Translations under genes and position numbers: made by a program | Assembly: GCA_920105625.2 (NCBI GenBank) | Contig: OV050031.1 | Coordinates: forward strand, 93,315,676-93,379,675 | Source: Clusia tigrina | Lineage: Eukaryota > Arthropoda > Insecta > Diptera > Clusiidae | DNA: 64,000 nt | Direction of reading: 5' to 3' | The notes under the pieces: model-generated | Told to the model about the DNA's origin: nothing | Seen by the model: the letters and a program-made list of their open reading frames with translations, nothing else | The model's database searches: none | Part shown: piece by piece, positions 61,187 through 64,000 of the stretch | Layout: every line of letters begins with the position of its first letter | Numbering within the stretch: position 1 is the stretch's first letter

Positions 61187-62950
61187 ACATATAAATGCTT
61201 GTAACTTTTTACTGGAGCGTCATAAAACCTTGAAATTTTGTAACAATAAAGCACTCGAGCCTCTTGTCAATTTAAGCTATCGCTCAAAGCTATGCTACCC
61301 TTGAATCCCAAATAAAACACTGATAAAACTTCAAACGGCCCTATATTCTATACGGTACGTCCAACACCTATCAAAGTTTGCAACATATAAATGCTTGTAA
61401 CTTTTTACTGGAGCGTCATAAAACCTTGAAATTTTGTAACAATAAAGTACTCGAGCCTCTTGTCAATTTAAGCTATCGCTCAAAGCTATGCTACCCTTGA
61501 ATCCCAAATAAAACACTGATAAAACTTCAAATGGCCCTAACTTCTGTATGGAACGTCCTACACCTATCAAAGTTTGCAACACTCAAATGCATTTAACTTT
61601 TTACTGGAGCGTCATAAAACCCTGAAATTTTGTAACAATAAAGTACTCGAGCCTCTTGTCAATCTAAGCTATCGCTCAAAGCTATGCTACCCTTAAGTCC
61701 CAAATCAAACACTGATAAAACTTCAAATGGCCCTAAATTCTATACGGTACGTCCTACACCTATCAAAGTTTGCAACATACAATTGCTTGTAACTTTTCAC
61801 TGGAGCGTCATAAAACCTTCAAATTTTGTAACAATTAAGTACTCGAGCCTCTTGTCAATTTAAGCTATTGCTCAAAGCTATGCTACCCTTGAATCCCAAA
61901 TCAAACACTGATAAAACATCAAATGGCCCTAACTTCTATACAGTACGTCCTACACCTATCAGAATTTGCAACATATAAATGCTTGTAACTTTTTACTGGA
62001 GCGTCATAAAACCTTGAAATTTTGTAACAATAAAGTACTCGAGCCTCTTGTCAATTTAAGCTATCGTTCAAAGCTATGCTACCCTTAAGTCCCACATCAA
62101 ACACTGATAAAACTTCAAATGGCCCTTACTTCTATACGGTACGTCCTACACCTATCAAAGTTTGCAACATACAAATACTTGTAACTTTTTATTGGAGCGT
62201 AATAAAACCTTGAAATTGTGTAACAATAAAGTACACGAGCCTCTTGTCAGTTTAAGCTATTGCTCAAAGCTATGCTACCCTTAAGTCTCGAATCAAACAC
62301 TGATAAAACTTCAAATGGCCCTAACTTCTGTACGGTACGTCCTACACCTATCAAAGTTTGCAACATACAAATGCTTGTAACTTATTACTGGAGCGTCATA
62401 AAACCTTGAAATTTTGTAACAATAAAGTACTCGAGCCTCTTGTCAATTTAAGCTATTGCTCAAAGCTATGCTACCCTTAAGTCCCAAATCAAACACTGGT
62501 AAAACTTCAAATGGCCCTAACTTCTGTACGGTACGTCCTACACCTATCAAAGTTTGCAACATACAAATGCTTGTAACTTTTTACTGAAGCGTCATAAAAC
62601 CTTGAAATTTTGTAACAATAAAGTACTCGAGCCTCTTGTCAATTTAAGCTATCGCTCAAAGTTATGCTACCCTTAAGTCCCAAATCAAACACTGATAAAA
62701 CTTCAAATGGCCCTACCTTCTGTACGGTACGTCCTACACCTATCAAAGTTTGCAACATACAAATGCTTGTAACTTTTTACTGGAGCGTCATAAAACCTTC
62801 AAATTTTGTAACAATAAAGTACTCGAGCCTCTTGTCAATTTAAGCTATCGCTCAAAGCTATGCTACCCTTGAATCCCAAATCAAACACTGATAAAACTTC
62901 AAATGGCCCTAAATTATATACGGTACGTCCTACACCTATCAAAATTTGCA
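61187..62950. repeat. 13-monomer HOR copy 2, incomplete (1764 bp, 9 monomers)
   Basis: Collinear with copy 1 through the shared private marks cctatattc, tccaacacc, acactcaaatg, acagtacg, cttattactgg and cactggtaaaac. The monomer at 61971 fuses the equivalents of 59423 and 59619. The monomer at 62755 starts like 60403 but ends like 60795 (ttatatacgg, caaaatttg), so three monomers are absent. Confidence 0.89.
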
Positions 62951-64000
62951 ACATACAAATGCTTGTAACTTTTCACTGGAGCGTCATAAAACCTTGAAAT
63001 TTTGTAACAATAAAGTACTCGAGCCTCTTGTCAATTTAAGCTATTGCTCAAAGCTATGCTACCCTTGAGTCCCGAATCAAACACTGATAAAACTTCAAAT
63101 GGCCCTAAATTCTATACGGTACGTCCTACACCTATAAAATTTTGCAGCATACTAATGCTTGTAACTTTTCACTGGAGCGTCATAAAACCATGAAATTTTG
63201 TAACAATAAAGTACTCGAGCCTCTTGTCAAATTAAGCTGTTGCTCAAAGCTATGCTACCCTTGAATCCCAAATCAAACACTGATAAAACTTCAAATGGCC
63301 CTAACTTCTATACGGTACGTCCTACAGCTATCAAAGTTTGCAACATACAAATGCTTGTAACTTTTTATTGGAGCGTAATAAATATTGTAACAATAAAGTA
63401 CTCGAGCCTCTTGTCAATTTAAGCTATTGCTCAAAGCTATGCTACCCTTGAATCCCAAATCAAACACTGATAAAACTTCAAATGGCCCTAAATTCTATAC
63501 GGTACGTCCTACACCTATCAAAGTTTGCAACATCCAATTGCTTGTAACTTTTCACTGGAGCGTCATAAAACCTTCAAATTTTGTAACAATGAAGTACTCG
63601 AGCCTCTTGTCAATTTAAGCTATTGCTCAAAGCTATGCTACCCTTGAATCCCAAATCAAACACTGATAAAACATCAAATGGCCCTAACTTATATACGGTA
63701 CGTCCTACACCTATCAGAAGTTGCAACATATAAATGATTGTAACTTTTTACTGGAGGGTCATAAAACATTGAAATTTTGTAACAATAAAGTACTCGAGCC
63801 TCTTGTCAATTTAAGCTATCGCTCAAAGCTATGCCACCCTTGAGTCCCAAATCAATCACTGATAAAACTTCAAATGGCCCTAACTTCTATACGGTACGTC
63901 CTACACCTATCAAACTATGCAACATATAAATGCTTCTAACTTTTTACTGGAGCGTCATAAAACCTTGAAATTTTGTAACAATAAAGTACTCGAGCCTCTT
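62951..64000. repeat. Start of another 187-marked HOR copy, cut by window end
   Basis: 62951, 63147, 63343 (187 bp), 63530, 63726 and 63922 are collinear with 51414-52580. Private changes include catactaatgc, catccaattg, acaatgaag, cagaagttg, aaatgattg and ggagggtc. The last monomer is incomplete because the window ends. Confidence 0.88.
63343..63529 (+). repeat. 187-bp monomer variant, copy 4
   Basis: Same 9-bp loss, 7047 bp after copy 3. It is separated from the others by the 13-monomer domain. Confidence 0.93.

Larger units (their letters stand above)
1..64000. repeat. Tandem satellite array, ~196-bp monomer, fills the window
   Basis: The window is a head-to-tail array in a single orientation. 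A gtactcgag/atactcgag anchor recurs every 196 bp, or every 190 or 187 bp in defined variants, from 65 to 63986. The distance equals 328 monomers once 30 C-type (-6), 4 short (-9), two truncations (-40, -104) and nine 1-2 bp indels (net -7) are subtracted. Monomers are AT-rich (69 G+C of 196 in the first one). Both window edges lie inside the array. No unique sequence, mobile element or gene interrupts it. Such purity and length are typical of eukaryotic centromeric or heterochromatic satellites. The array's chromosomal role is inference, and the species is not recognised. Confidence 0.98.

Noticed and set aside
1..64000. CRISPR array
   Set aside because: Regular repeats are present but there are no unique spacers. 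The whole 196-bp period is repeated, and the unit is far longer than any CRISPR repeat.
1..64000. Poly(A) signals (aataaa in acaataaag of nearly every monomer) and TATA-like tataaat
   Set aside because: They are fixed parts of an AT-rich monomer with no associated gene. Nothing indicates use in transcription.
1..64000. Transposon or retroelement insertions, tRNA or rRNA genes, telomeric repeats
   Set aside because: The anchor spacing is accounted for to the base by satellite monomers, leaving no room for any insert.
14552..64000. Frequent restriction motifs (XhoI ctcgag in nearly all monomers, PstI ctgcag in a few)
   Set aside because: Useful as markers of monomer type, but not biological features in themselves.

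Overview
The whole 64 kb window is satellite DNA. It is one uninterrupted head-to-tail array of a ~196-bp, AT-rich monomer (about 35% G+C counted in the first monomer), always in the same orientation. I find no credible protein gene, RNA gene, transposon, telomeric tract or unique-sequence island. This points to a eukaryotic chromosome, in a centromeric, pericentromeric or other heterochromatic block. A plant is my best guess from the general look of the repeat, but the sequence does not prove it.

Monomer accounting: using the near-invariant XhoI-containing motif (gtactcgag) as anchor, the distance from 65 to 63986 resolves exactly into 328 monomer lengths. Most are 196 bp. Thirty are a 190-bp variant (type C), four are a 187-bp variant, two are truncated (156 and 92 bp), and nine carry 1-2 bp indels. 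Only these length classes are needed to explain every base.

Layout. (1) 1-14551 is a very homogeneous higher-order repeat (HOR) built from monomer types A, B, C and D. The base unit is ABCD (778 bp), with longer forms A(BC)nD of 1164 and 1550 bp and a 968-bp form that starts with an A/B hybrid. These units are nested in a second-order repeat of 2910 bp (968+778+1164, 15 monomers). (2) 14552-20213 is transitional: A, C and D monomers alternate with other variants in 5- and 9-monomer blocks. (3) 20214-30198 is a heterogeneous mosaic with multi-kilobase duplications; type C is last seen at 27069-27258. (4) 30199-38426 is built on a different 15-monomer HOR (2940 and 2938 bp). (5) 38427-44657 is rearranged, with a 40-bp truncation and a dimer duplication. 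(6) 44658-50733 has 6-monomer (1176 bp) and 14-monomer (2744 bp) duplications. (7) 51022-57854 is a 12/11-monomer HOR (2343 and 2147 bp) marked by the 187-bp monomer. (8) 57855-64000 is a 13-monomer duplication (2548 bp) followed by the start of another copy of the 187-bp-marked HOR.

No genes work together here. What can be read is the array's history: in-register unequal exchange, hybrid monomers, short conversion-like patches, and local amplification of different HORs in adjacent domains. The monomer also contains a degenerate 53-bp internal duplication, which suggests it grew from a smaller ancestral repeat.
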